A DNA stretch of 64,000 bases from Bacteroidales bacterium. Lineage in GTDB: Bacteria; Bacteroidota; Bacteroidia; Bacteroidales; F082. Made by a program: the position numbers and the translations under genes. The notes beneath the pieces were generated by a model that had not been told where the DNA came from, made no database searches, and worked only from the letters and a program-made list of their open reading frames with translations. The DNA lies in NCBI GenBank assembly GCA_017477425.1, contig JAFUVT010000001.1, positions 1-64,000 on the forward strand, in the 5' to 3' direction. This document shows, in pieces, positions 1 to 7,630 of this stretch (position 1 is its first letter; every line of letters begins with the position of its first letter).

Positions 1-791
1 CTATCGACAAGGCTCTTATCGTTGCCGTTCTTGGACGAGGCCACACTCTTGAGTTCGCCGCCAAGGCCGTAGGCATAGCTCACCCGCTCCTTGTCAGGAT
101 AGGTGATGGACAGCGTGCGTCCCCATGTGTCGTACTCGGTATTCATGATGAAAGTGTAGGCATTATCCTCTGCTGGAAGCACAAAAGTACGACAATTTTC
201 CGAAACATTGCCCATGGCATCGTATGAATATTTGGCATAGCCCGATTCGTCCTCCATTTTCACCACGTGTCCGGCACCGTTCACGCCGTCGTCATCGACG
301 GGTTTGCCATAGTAATATACCGTACCGTCCTTGTCAGTCACTTTCCAATAGTAGTTTGTTGGGTCGTTGCCATAGCGCATGATTTTTTGAAAGCCACCCT
401 CCACACGCATATAGAATTGTTTGGGGCTTTGATAGCGGTTCACCCATTCTCCTTGGTAGGGCAGCGGCTGCATAAAGCCTGCCGTACCTCTTGTGACCAG
501 CTGCTTCCCGTCAAGCATGTAGACTTCGCTCTTTTTCCGGTTGTCAAACCGAGGTACGCCCCAGCGCGTGTCAATGGATATGCACGACACCGAAAGGTCC
601 CATCCTTCGCCCATCCATCCGGTTCCGCCATTATTGTTGTAGGTAACCGAGAGTTGAGGCTGCATACCTGCACGCCCATTGGGAATGTTGATAGGATACG
701 AAAAGTTCGCACTGCCCATATTGTTTGCCGTTGGGGCGGCAATGATAGGTATTCCAGACAAGGGATTAGCGCATTCGAGGTCGTTCATCAT
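1..791 (-). CDS. SpvB/Rhs-type YD-repeat protein, N-terminal part (3' end outside window)
   Basis: The frame stays open from the window edge to an in-frame stop at 936-938; the first ATG is at 789-791, but the open frame upstream (to 935, with a TTG at 918-920) may also be coding. The residues SVTYNNNGGTGWMGEGWDLS are the hallmark of the SpvB/TcdB N-terminal domain found in large insecticidal-toxin-like and Rhs proteins. About 100 residues later the text becomes YD-repeat-like (YSYDAMGN, TEYDTWGRTLSITYPD, VSYAYGLGGELK). In full-length relatives a long stretch separates these two parts, so an in-frame internal deletion is likely (inference). No signal peptide precedes the SpvB part, so the 5' end also looks truncated. 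It may be a decayed or reshuffled copy. Family call is firm; intactness is doubtful. Confidence 0.75.
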   Translation of the reverse strand, partial: MMNDLECANPLSGIPIIAAPTANNMGSANFSYPINIPNGRAGMQPQLSVTYNNNGGTGWMGEGWDLSVSCISIDTRWGVPRFDNRKKSEVYMLDGKQLVTRGTAGFMQPLPYQGEWVNRYQSPKQFYMRVEGGFQKIMRYGNDPTNYYWKVTDKDGTVYYYGKPVDDDGVNGAGHVVKMEDESGYAKYSYDAMGNVSENCRTFVLPAEDNAYTFIMNTEYDTWGRTLSITYPDKERVSYAYGLGGELKSVASSKNGNDKSLVD

Positions 792-968
792 GGTAGGCAC
801 AAAAGCCGCCGTCTCTGACACCTCAGGCGTCTTGATAATGGCATTGATGAAATCAGTGAAGTAATCAAGATTTTTCTTTGGATGTGGCTTGTTTTCATAT
901 CTGTCGGATGTTTTTTGCAAAAATAATAATAATCTTTACAATCTGGTGATTTTTGTTTCAAAATGTTG

Positions 969-976
969 TATTTTTG
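969..976 (+). promoter_or_regulatory. -7 promoter element (TAnnTTTG) for the FGE-like gene
   Basis: TATTTTTG matches the Bacteroidota sigma-ABfr -7 consensus TAnnTTTG and lies 20 bases before the ATG at 997. No well-spaced -33 TTG is seen. Confidence 0.6.
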
Positions 977-996
977 CATTTTAATCGTACTATGTC

Positions 997-1848
997 ATGA
1001 GCAACAAAAAATGGTTTACAAATACTATCATTCTTTTTACGAGTGTCATCATTCAGTCATTCAATCTTGTTTTCGCCCAAGACACGCTTCCTGCACCTAC
1101 GTCCTATCGGGTCAACAAGGTGTCGTTCAACATGGTCCGCGTCGAGAAGGGCGGCTTCTGGATGGGCGCTCAACACGTGGATACGGCCGAGTTCAACTAC
1201 GACCGACGCTCCCTGAACGACGAGGTGCCTGTGCACCACGTCACGATCCGCGACGACTATTACATCGGCCAGACCGAAGTGACGCAAAAGCTTTGGAAAG
1301 AGGTGATGGGCTATAACCCGAGCCGCAAGAAATGCTCAAAGCGGCCTGTGACCAATGTCAACTATTACGAGGTGCAGGAGTTCCTGCGTCGTTTGGACAG
1401 CATCACTGGGATGCAGTTCCGTCTGCCTACCGAAGAGGAATGGGAGTACGCGGCACGTGGCGGCAATTATTCGCGAGGTTACCTCTATAGCGGCAGCAAC
1501 GAGGTGGAGCGTGTGGCCTGGACCAAGGACAATTCCGGAAGACTGAAGAAGGTGAAGAAACGCGCTGCCAACGAGTTAGGCATCTATGACATGTCGGGCA
1601 ACGTGTGGGAATGGTGCTCGACAAGGTACCGCTATTTCGACGGCGAGCGCAACGCCTCCCTCGGCAAGGACGGCGAGATGTATTGCATCCGTGGCGGTGC
1701 CTACGAGTTGCCCAAGTCTATGGCGCGTGTGGCATGGCGCGGCAAACGCTTGCCCGACCTGAAGAACTCGTTCGGTGGCTTCCGCTTGGCCTTGGATGCA
1801 CGTTATGTCAAGGAAAAGGAGGAAGAAGAGGCTGAACCTACCGAGTGA
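997..1848 (+). CDS. Secreted formylglycine-generating-enzyme (SUMF1) family protein
   Basis: 283 residues. Residues 1-28 form a signal peptide ending near VFAQ. The SUMF1/FGE-sulfatase fold follows: MVRVEKGGFWMG (46-57), the YYIGQTEVTQKLW block (88-100), FRLPTEEEWEYAARGG (141-156), YDMSGNVWEWC (197-207), CIRGGAY (230-236) and FGGFRLALD (259-267). The C-terminal region, where true formylglycine-generating enzymes carry the catalytic Cys pair, reads SMARVAWRGKR without cysteines, so sulfatase activation is unlikely; a structural or sugar/protein-binding role is possible (inference). The C-terminus is acidic (KEKEEEEAE). Its last 11 bases overlap the 3' end of the convergent retropepsin gene. 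Product family certain, function unknown. Confidence 0.88.
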   Translation: MSNKKWFTNTIILFTSVIIQSFNLVFAQDTLPAPTSYRVNKVSFNMVRVEKGGFWMGAQHVDTAEFNYDRRSLNDEVPVHHVTIRDDYYIGQTEVTQKLWKEVMGYNPSRKKCSKRPVTNVNYYEVQEFLRRLDSITGMQFRLPTEEEWEYAARGGNYSRGYLYSGSNEVERVAWTKDNSGRLKKVKKRAANELGIYDMSGNVWEWCSTRYRYFDGERNASLGKDGEMYCIRGGAYELPKSMARVAWRGKRLPDLKNSFGGFRLALDARYVKEKEEEEAEPTE

Positions 1849-2269
1849 GCCTGAGTTTCTTTGCCTTATAATTGACGATGGCCTTATAACGTTTCAGCAA
1901 GTCGCCGCCAAGGATGCCGTCGATATGGGGCAAACCTAGTTTTTCGTACATCTCGTGGATGTTCTCCAAATCCAAGGCAACGGCTTCGTAGTCATGGATT
2001 TCAAGGTCTCCTATGGAGAACGTGTCAATGGTGAAGGTGGAACTTTCCAGGTCGGAGCTGCCCACGCCGGCAGTCATGCCTTCTTTTTTCTCGAACTCAA
2101 GGTTGTCGATGAAGGTGGAGATGGTGTTGGGATCGAAGACGGAGCGCGAGGCGCCCGTGTCAATCAAGAAGTGGGCTTCCTTACCATGAATCATTCCTTT
2201 GACCATGATATGGAAGCCTTCTCCTTCGATGTCAAGCAATTGAATCGGTATTTCTATGTAGCGGCGCAT
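1838..2269 (-). CDS. Retropepsin-like (clan AA) aspartic protease family protein
   Basis: 143 residues, one domain. FLIDTGASRSVFD (34-46) contains the aspartic-protease motif D37-T-G-A-S, and HIDGILGGDLLKRYKAIVNY near the C-terminus matches the second conserved segment (hydrophobic-hydrophobic-G-D) of clan AA proteins. A single-lobed protein with one DTG would have to act as a homodimer, as retropepsins do (family knowledge). No signal peptide or membrane segment. It starts immediately after the stop of the LOG gene (no spacer), so the two are co-transcribed; its 3' end overlaps the FGE-like gene by 11 bp. Confidence 0.8.
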   Translation of the reverse strand: MRRYIEIPIQLLDIEGEGFHIMVKGMIHGKEAHFLIDTGASRSVFDPNTISTFIDNLEFEKKEGMTAGVGSSDLESSTFTIDTFSIGDLEIHDYEAVALDLENIHEMYEKLGLPHIDGILGGDLLKRYKAIVNYKAKKLRLTR

Positions 2270-2986
2270 TTAGAAATTCGGCTTGACGGCGTATTTCTTG
2301 TAGAACTCCTTGATAATCTTCACGGCTTCATCGGCGGTGTCGACGATGTGGAAGATGTCGAAGTCTTCTTCCTTGATCATCTTTTCCTTGAGCAAAGTGC
2401 TTCTGAACCAGTCGATAAGGCCCTGCCAATACTCTTTTCCGACGAGGATGACGGGGAAGTCTACCATCTTGTTGGTTTGGATGAGGGTGATGGCTTCGGA
2501 GAGCTCGTCCAAGGTGCCAAAGCCGCCTGGCATGGCGATGTAGCCCTGCGCATAGCGCATGAAGATGGTCTTGCGGACGAAGAAATAGTCGAAATTGATG
2601 TTCTTGTCGGAGTCGATATAGGGGTTGAAATGTTGCTCAAACGGGAGGTTGATATTCAGTCCCACGCTGGTGGCGCCACCTTGATGCGCGCCTTTGTTGC
2701 CTGCCTCCATGATGCCGGGACCGCCGCCGGTGATGATGCCAAAACCGTAGTCGGCGAGTTTCTCGGCGATTTCGGTTGCCATCTCATAGTATTTGTCTCC
2801 GGGTTTGGTGCGTGCCGAGCCGAAGATGGCCACGCAGGGACCGGCCTTCGACATCTTTTCCATGCCTTCCACGAATTCGGCCATGATTTTGAACACCGAC
2901 CAAGAGTCGTGGGTCTTCACGTCGTTCCATGATTTGGGGTGGAAGCTGTCGCGGATGATTTTTTCTTCTTTTTCAGTAATGGGCAT
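2270..2986 (-). CDS. LOG family (TIGR00730) Rossmann-fold protein
   Basis: 238 residues. Carries the LOG signature PGGFGTLDE and the upstream GGGPGIMEAGNKGAHQGG loop of the lysine-decarboxylase-like/LOG family. Characterised members are cytokinin-riboside 5'-monophosphate phosphoribohydrolases that release a free base from nucleotide monophosphates (established knowledge); the substrate here is not shown by the sequence. Cytoplasmic. First gene of a two-gene unit with the retropepsin-like gene. Start chosen at the ATG (MPITEKEEKIIRD), directly before the region between it and the divergent tRNA-Gly. Confidence 0.88.
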   Translation of the reverse strand: MPITEKEEKIIRDSFHPKSWNDVKTHDSWSVFKIMAEFVEGMEKMSKAGPCVAIFGSARTKPGDKYYEMATEIAEKLADYGFGIITGGGPGIMEAGNKGAHQGGATSVGLNINLPFEQHFNPYIDSDKNINFDYFFVRKTIFMRYAQGYIAMPGGFGTLDELSEAITLIQTNKMVDFPVILVGKEYWQGLIDWFRSTLLKEKMIKEEDFDIFHIVDTADEAVKIIKEFYKKYAVKPNF

Positions 2987-3025
2987 AAAAATTCAAGATT
3001 TAAGATTTAAGATTCAAAATTTTCG

Positions 3026-3033
3026 TATTTTTG
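3026..3033 (+). promoter_or_regulatory. -7 promoter element for tRNA-Gly
   Basis: TATTTTTG, a TAnnTTTG match, 12 bases before the mature tRNA. It is followed by GCAGC, the same initial bases as at the tRNA-Val promoter and the infA promoter. Confidence 0.65.
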
Positions 3034-3045
3034 CAGCCGAATAAC

Positions 3046-3118
3046 GCGAATGTAGCTCAGTTGGTAGAGCATCAGCTTCCCAAGCTGAGGGTCGCGGGTT
3101 CGAACCCCGTTATTCGCT
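3046..3118 (+). tRNA. tRNA-Gly (anticodon CCC)
   Basis: Cloverleaf folds by eye: 7-bp acceptor stem GCGAATG/TATTCGC (one G-U), D arm with AGTTGGTAGA, anticodon stem TCAGC/GCTGA around loop TTCCCAA (anticodon CCC), T arm GCGGG-TTCGAAC-CCCGT. The 3' CCA is not encoded. CCC reads GGG codons. Confidence 0.95.
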
Positions 3119-3131
3119 CACGTTCAAAAGG

Positions 3132-3167
3132 GTAGAGACGTAGCGCGCTACGTCTCTACGTTTTTTT
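3132..3167 (+). terminator. 28-bp palindrome (conserved arms) plus T run after tRNA-Gly
   Basis: Perfect 28-bp palindrome 3132-3159 with arms GTAGAGACG/CGTCTCTAC and core TAGCGCGCTA, followed by G and seven T. It can act as an intrinsic terminator for the tRNA and is one of three related palindromes in the window (others at 5605 and 18375). Confidence 0.75.
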
Positions 3168-3173
3168 ATGGGT

Positions 3174-4433
3174 TCACTCCATCGGTGTGCCGCATTCAGG
3201 GCAGAACTTGCCCGTCACTTCGGTGCCGCATTTCGGACATTTCTTGGGCTCAAGGGCTGCCAAAGGCGTACCGCATTCGGGACAGAACTTACCGTTGCTT
3301 TCGGTGCCGCACTTCGGGCATTTCATCATGGGCTTGGGTGCCGGAGCGGGGGTGCCGCATTCGGGGCAGAACTTGCCTGTGATGATCGTGCCGCATTTCG
3401 GGCAGGGCACCCCTTGTGGAGCGGCTTGTTGGTTATAGGGGTCGTAGCTGGTTTGTTGGCCTTGGCCGTTCCAGGCGTTCTGCATCACGCTGCCTGTCAT
3501 GCCGCCTGAGCCCATATTGGCCATGCCCAGGCCCATGAAGCCTCCTGCCGCACCGGCTTCGTTGCCAGCGGCAGTCTCCATGACGTCGATAATCTTGCCT
3601 TGCTGCATCATCGAGTTGGTGCTGTATTCGTAACGGTCGATCTTTTCTTGGCTGGCGTCGTCCAACGAAACGCTTTCGATGGTGAAGCTGACCAGACGCA
3701 CGCCACGGGCGCGGATGGGCTCGTCAAACACCTTCTCGTCCATGGTCTTCTTGATCTCGTCGGTATGGCTGGGCAGCTCGAGGACGGGTACACGGTGGTT
3801 GCTGTTACCCATCTCGTTGAGCACATTTTGGAAGGCGGCCATGACTTCGCTGCGCATCTGTTCAGTGATGTCGCCTTTACGAATGACATTGGCCGTGCCT
3901 GCATGGTTGCGCATGAAGATGGCCACGTCGTCGAGTTTAAAGGTGTATTTGCCGTAGCAACGCACATTGAGACCCATAGGCATCAGCGAGTTGGTCATCT
4001 GGTTCGGGATGGCGTGCGACCAGTCCTGGAAGGGGATGGGCGTGGCGGTGCCAAACTTGTTGTCCAAGATTTCCTTGATGTTGAAGAAGAACACGGCTTG
4101 CTCCTTGGCGGGAGTGCCACCGTATGTGAAACGTTGCCACATCTCCTTGAAGACAGGCCCGAACTGTCCGCCGAAGAACGAGGGCGACGAGGATTGGTCG
4201 AAGGTGTAGACGCCTTCCTCGGCAGTGGCATCGAGCACCGCGCCGCTGTCGTAGATGACAGCCACTTGACCAGGGGCCACGAGGATGCGGCTGCCTTTTG
4301 AGATTTGTCCCGTCTTGGTGGTTTGTTTCACCATCAGGGTTTCCATGTCCATGTTGTCACATTTGATGAGGTCTAACCATTGGTCGCTGAGAGTGCCACC
4401 GATGGAGCCTGCAATTGCTTTAATGAGTCCCAT
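3174..4433 (-). CDS. SPFH-domain protein with three C-terminal zinc ribbons
   Basis: 419 residues. The N-terminal part (about 1-290) matches the bacterial SPFH family often named virion core protein-like: GSRILVAPGQVAVIYDSGAV, FFFNIKEILDNKFGT, then RARGVRLVSFTIESVSLDD. A Gly/Met/Gln-rich linker follows, then three tandem zinc ribbons, each CPKCGT-x4-GKFCPECGTP, the last ending at the C-terminus (PME). No obvious membrane segment; SPFH proteins usually assemble at membranes. It lies 33 bp downstream of the Tim44-like gene, which also ends in a zinc ribbon, suggesting a joint function. B. subtilis YdjI is a known SPFH/zinc-ribbon protein in a membrane-stress operon; orthology is not claimed. 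Confidence 0.85.
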   Translation of the reverse strand: MGLIKAIAGSIGGTLSDQWLDLIKCDNMDMETLMVKQTTKTGQISKGSRILVAPGQVAVIYDSGAVLDATAEEGVYTFDQSSSPSFFGGQFGPVFKEMWQRFTYGGTPAKEQAVFFFNIKEILDNKFGTATPIPFQDWSHAIPNQMTNSLMPMGLNVRCYGKYTFKLDDVAIFMRNHAGTANVIRKGDITEQMRSEVMAAFQNVLNEMGNSNHRVPVLELPSHTDEIKKTMDEKVFDEPIRARGVRLVSFTIESVSLDDASQEKIDRYEYSTNSMMQQGKIIDVMETAAGNEAGAAGGFMGLGMANMGSGGMTGSVMQNAWNGQGQQTSYDPYNQQAAPQGVPCPKCGTIITGKFCPECGTPAPAPKPMMKCPKCGTESNGKFCPECGTPLAALEPKKCPKCGTEVTGKFCPECGTPME

Positions 4434-4466
4434 TTTTTTATAGTTTAATTTATTGTTTGTTGATTA

Positions 4467-5402
4467 TTATAGATTCCTTGAATGGATGTCGGTCAGCACC
4501 CAGTCGTGTTCACCATTGGTGATGACGCTGCCGCAATAGGCGCATTGGCCCGATGAGGTCACCTCGGTGGGCGCGCCGCAGTTGGGACAGTTGGTGATGG
4601 TGTTGCCTTTCTTGCCTGGGTCGGTCTTCAGTCCGGCTTTGCGGTTGAAGACCATCTCGTATTTCAAGTACCAATCGCGGTTGGGATCGCTTTCGAGCAC
4701 CTTCCTGGTCTTGTCGTCGATGACGTAGTCGCGCATGATGGCATTGAGCCAAACGGTCAACACCTCCTTGTCGCCGTCCTGCCTGAATGCATGTAGCGAG
4801 CAGTGCTTGATGCCGATTTTTTCCACCACATTGGTCCTGCCAAGGCGGATGTATTCGTCGAGTTGCTGCTTGTGCTGGTTGAACAGAGTCTCGCTTTCAA
4901 AGGGGCGGATGGGCTTCCAGTCCTTGGCTGTCCATGCTTCCTGGATGGTCATGAAGACCTCGCGGGCAAAGCCGATGAACTTGTCGGACGAGAAAGCCGG
5001 GTCGATGGCCTGGATTTGGGAGGCCACGAAAGTGCTGTTGTCGAGAGTGATGTCGTTGGCCACTTGCTGTTCGACGTTCCTGTTGATATAGGTAGGGTCG
5101 GAGGCTTGTCGCTGTGCCTTTTTCTTGGCCATCATCCAGATGACGATGAAAATGACAAGCAAGACAAGGCCTACCGTTGGGTTATTGATAAACAACCCGA
5201 TGAGATAGGAGATGATCTCGCTCATGCCTTCCATGTCGCCAAAGCCGACACCTCCGCTGCCTCCGCCAGTGGAATACCGGTTGGTGTTACCTACGTCAGT
5301 GGTCGCATGGTTGATGAATTGGAAACAAAACAGCCCAACTAGAATCACAAGGATGACGAAGGGCAGGGTCTTTAAGAACTTTTTTTTCTTTTCACTATTC
5401 AT
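4467..5402 (-). CDS. Membrane-anchored Tim44-like protein with C-terminal zinc ribbon
   Basis: 311 residues. A lysine-rich start (NSEKKKK) precedes membrane segment 1 (about 13-30); a Gly-rich linker and a second hydrophobic segment (LVLLVIFIVIWMM, about 79-91) follow. The soluble part (about 130-260) resembles the Tim44-like/MBA1 domain: FIGFAREVFMTIQEAWTAKD, then LRRxL-type text replaced by FNQHKQQLDEYIRLGRTNVV and TVWLNAIMRDYVIDD. It ends with a ribbon NCPNCGAP...GQCAYCGSV. Same strand and 33 bp upstream of the SPFH gene. Likely a membrane partner of the SPFH protein (inference). Confidence 0.75.
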   Translation of the reverse strand: MNSEKKKKFLKTLPFVILVILVGLFCFQFINHATTDVGNTNRYSTGGGSGGVGFGDMEGMSEIISYLIGLFINNPTVGLVLLVIFIVIWMMAKKKAQRQASDPTYINRNVEQQVANDITLDNSTFVASQIQAIDPAFSSDKFIGFAREVFMTIQEAWTAKDWKPIRPFESETLFNQHKQQLDEYIRLGRTNVVEKIGIKHCSLHAFRQDGDKEVLTVWLNAIMRDYVIDDKTRKVLESDPNRDWYLKYEMVFNRKAGLKTDPGKKGNTITNCPNCGAPTEVTSSGQCAYCGSVITNGEHDWVLTDIHSRNL

Positions 5403-5436
5403 AATAAAACTTCTTGCTGGTAGAGATAAAACCGTG

Positions 5437-5444
5437 CAAATGTA
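5437..5444 (-). promoter_or_regulatory. -7 promoter element for the Tim44-like/SPFH pair
   Basis: Minus-strand TACATTTG (TAnnTTTG) 34 bases upstream of the ATG at 5402. Confidence 0.55.
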
Positions 5445-5497
5445 GAATTATTTCGTCAAAAATCATACTAAAATTCCAATAAACGAAAAAAAAGTCC

Positions 5498-5505
5498 TAT
5501 TTTTG
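5498..5505 (+). promoter_or_regulatory. -7 promoter element for tRNA-Val
   Basis: TATTTTTG followed by GCAGC, 16 bases before the mature tRNA; same arrangement as the tRNA-Gly promoter. Confidence 0.65.
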
Positions 5506-5521
5506 CAGCGCGAAAGCACAA

Positions 5522-5596
5522 GGGAGCTTAGCTCAGTTGGTTCAGAGCATCGCCCTTACAAGGCGGGGGTCGTTGGTTCGAGTCCAACAGTTCCCA
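5522..5596 (+). tRNA. tRNA-Val (anticodon TAC)
   Basis: Acceptor stem GGGAGCT/AGTTCCC (one G-U), D arm AGTTGGTTCAGA, anticodon stem TCGCC/GGCGG with loop CTTACAA (anticodon TAC), T arm GTTGG-TTCGAGT-CCAAC, discriminator A. CCA not encoded. Confidence 0.95.
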
Positions 5597-5604
5597 CAAA
5601 ACAC

Positions 5605-5632
5605 GTAGAGACGCGCCATGGCACGTCTCTAC
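5605..5632. repeat. 28-bp palindrome, copy 2 (arms GTAGAGACG/CGTCTCTAC)
   Basis: Same 9-bp arms and total length as the copy at 3132; core CGCCATGGCA is self-complementary except for one C-A mismatch at its edge. Directly after tRNA-Val, with a short T run (TTGTTTTTAT) beyond, so it may also terminate transcription. Confidence 0.7.
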
Positions 5633-5654
5633 ATTGTTTTTATGTGGTTTCGGA

Positions 5655-7214
5655 TTATTTGTTCACCACGATTTTCTTGCTCACCAGCTTGCCGTCCTGC
5701 GTCAGGCCTTGCAGGATGTAGAGGCCCGTACCTAATTCTTCCAGATTCTTGGCGGCGATGGATTGACCGTTGACATTGAAAATCTTCAGGATGCTGACGA
5801 TTTCATCGTTCGTTTGCTCTTCAATGCCATTTTCAATGGTACCCATCGTGCCGTTGGGCCCGATATTTTGGCCGTAAATGCCGCCGTTGCTGCTGTTCAC
5901 CCAAGCGATGATGTTTTGTCCGAGGTGGAAACCCGTGCTGTTCTCGCACATGGCCCTGTTGCAAGTCCCAACGCTCATATTCTTCGCCCATGACTGGTCG
6001 CCTTGCATATCGTAGCCAATGGCAAAAACGGAAGTCATTCCTGACATGTTTACATTGTAGCTCACCATGAAACCGTTGCCGTCTTCGAAGGCATCGACAA
6101 AAAGGTCGGAATAATTGGTTCCCACATTACCAGCAACGCTGATGCCGTCGCCCCAAGGCTTTTCACCCGTCGAGGTGATGCGGTTCATGTAGACGCTGCT
6201 TTCCGACTGCGTCATAGCGTCGGTTCGTTCGTAGACGATGATAAGCTCGTGGCTTTCTGGGTCGACAGTGGCGTAGGCATCGAGGTAAAAATTCTCGGGG
6301 TCTTGCGAATGCACCGGAATGCCGTTCAGGTCACTGATGGTGGAATGCCCGTTGTGGTCGAAGTGGAAGACATAGATGTTGAAGGCGTTGCCGAAGGCAG
6401 GATGCCAGATGTAGGCATAGCCGCCGCCCAAGCCATCGGGCACCACATAGTGGATAAAGCTGCCGCCAATGGTTTGTGCCGACATCAGCTGTTCTTCGGG
6501 ACCGATTTGAACGCCTTCTCGCGTGTAGCCGACCACCCAAATCTCCTTCTCATAATAATAGGTGTAAGCCCAGGTCTCTTTTTCGTAGACGACAAAGACG
6601 CTGTTGTCGATGCCTGGCACCATCAGACCGAAGACGCATGACTTTCCATTGCTGTCGCTGATGGTGATAGTTGAAGAGGTGGTGCCGTCGGGATGGATGT
6701 AGCAGAGGTATGTGTTATCGTAGTCAGCGCCTAAGGCCCATACGCCGCCATCGTCGCCAGCCAGCAGTTCGGTGCGCGAGCCGCCTTGTCCGTCGAAGAG
6801 CACGATGCCTTGCTCGCCCCAAGCGAAACTGCCGTCGGCATTGATTCTCACAGCGATGCATTGTCCCGCTTCATTGGAGAAGCAACTCACCACACCACCG
6901 TCGGTGGTGGCGGCCATGGCCACGCCTTGCGACCAGGTGGCCAGTTGCTGTCCCGTGATGGTGATGCCGTCGGCACCCCATTGTGGAACGCCTTCAAAAT
7001 TGAGGCGTTGCAGAGTGGGTACCCAACCGTTTTCGCGCATCTGGCACCACTGCAGGTAGGTGTCGCCCGTGACTTCGTCCGTGGCGAGGTAAATCTCGCC
7101 TCCATCGGCGGAGGCATTGGCGATGAAAGTGTTGGTCAGTGGGTCGTCGACCCATTGTGCTTGCAGCGTGGCGAACGCTGCTAAAGCCAACATGAAAAAT
7201 AGTGTTTTCTTCAT
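5655..7214 (-). CDS. T9SS-exported repeat protein (propeller-like), type A sorting domain
   Basis: 519 residues from ATG 7214 (MKKTLFFMLALAAFATLQAQ is a clear signal peptide; an upstream in-frame start at 7292 would precede the promoter and is rejected). At least four segments share the pattern G-x3-W-G-x2-G-I (FEGVPQWGADGITI, ADGSFAWGEQGIVL, STGEKPWGDGISV, MQGDQSWAKNMSV), suggesting a repeat structure such as a beta-propeller (inference). The C-terminus (ILKIFNVNGQSIAAKNLEEL...GLYILQGL...KKIVVNK) is a T9SS type A sorting signal, so the protein should be secreted or surface-attached. No catalytic motif recognised. Confidence 0.8.
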   Translation of the reverse strand: MKKTLFFMLALAAFATLQAQWVDDPLTNTFIANASADGGEIYLATDEVTGDTYLQWCQMRENGWVPTLQRLNFEGVPQWGADGITITGQQLATWSQGVAMAATTDGGVVSCFSNEAGQCIAVRINADGSFAWGEQGIVLFDGQGGSRTELLAGDDGGVWALGADYDNTYLCYIHPDGTTSSTITISDSNGKSCVFGLMVPGIDNSVFVVYEKETWAYTYYYEKEIWVVGYTREGVQIGPEEQLMSAQTIGGSFIHYVVPDGLGGGYAYIWHPAFGNAFNIYVFHFDHNGHSTISDLNGIPVHSQDPENFYLDAYATVDPESHELIIVYERTDAMTQSESSVYMNRITSTGEKPWGDGISVAGNVGTNYSDLFVDAFEDGNGFMVSYNVNMSGMTSVFAIGYDMQGDQSWAKNMSVGTCNRAMCENSTGFHLGQNIIAWVNSSNGGIYGQNIGPNGTMGTIENGIEEQTNDEIVSILKIFNVNGQSIAAKNLEELGTGLYILQGLTQDGKLVSKKIVVNK

Positions 7215-7245
7215 AATAAGATGATTTTTTGTCGGTTTAGTGCTG

Positions 7246-7253
7246 CAAAAGTA
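7246..7253 (-). promoter_or_regulatory. -7 promoter element for the T9SS cargo gene
   Basis: Minus-strand TACTTTTG 31 bases upstream of ATG 7214; it supports 7214, not 7292, as the start. Confidence 0.55.
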
Positions 7254-7291
7254 GAAAAAAAATCGTTTCTTTGCAGCACAATAATCGCACA

Positions 7292-7630
7292 ATGGAAGAA
7301 AAATTCACCTTAGAAGAACAAATGGCAGTGGCTAGCGTGCTCTACAATTTGGCCGATGCCGATTTCCAAAGCCACGAGGCTGAACGCCAGTGCCTTGAGG
7401 CTTGCATGAAAGAGTTGGAATTTGATGCGACGGGCTTCATCCCCATCGAGAAAAACCAGCTGCATGTGAAGGCTTATGAGACCCTAAAACGCATGTCGAA
7501 GGAGAAGAAACGCACCTTCTCGCGCATGATGACCCAACTCTCGCGCTCTGATGACCATTTCGGTCCCCGCGAGCGGGCTTTCGTGATGGAGATTCTGGAG
7601 ATGTGCGACGTGCCGTTTGTGCATAGATAA
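7292..7630 (+). CDS. TerB-like small protein
   Basis: 112 residues starting MEEKFTLEEQMAVASVLYNLADAD; an upstream ATG at 7271 is less likely because it abuts the promoter region. All-helical pattern resembling the TerB/DjlA N-terminal fold: LADADFQSHEAERQCLEACMKELEF, then RAFVMEILEMCDV. Cytoplasmic, acidic. Divergent from the T9SS gene, convergent with the MFS gene across a shared terminator. Function unknown; TerB assignment is by pattern only. Confidence 0.6.
   Translation: MEEKFTLEEQMAVASVLYNLADADFQSHEAERQCLEACMKELEFDATGFIPIEKNQLHVKAYETLKRMSKEKKRTFSRMMTQLSRSDDHFGPRERAFVMEILEMCDVPFVHR

Noticed and set aside
267..818. Plus-strand 183-residue frame
   Set aside because: Antisense shadow of the SpvB/Rhs coding frame; no family motif and no promoter.
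3177..3410. Possible direct-repeat array
   Set aside because: The repeats are in frame and encode zinc ribbons; units are unequal and there are no spacers, so it is not CRISPR.
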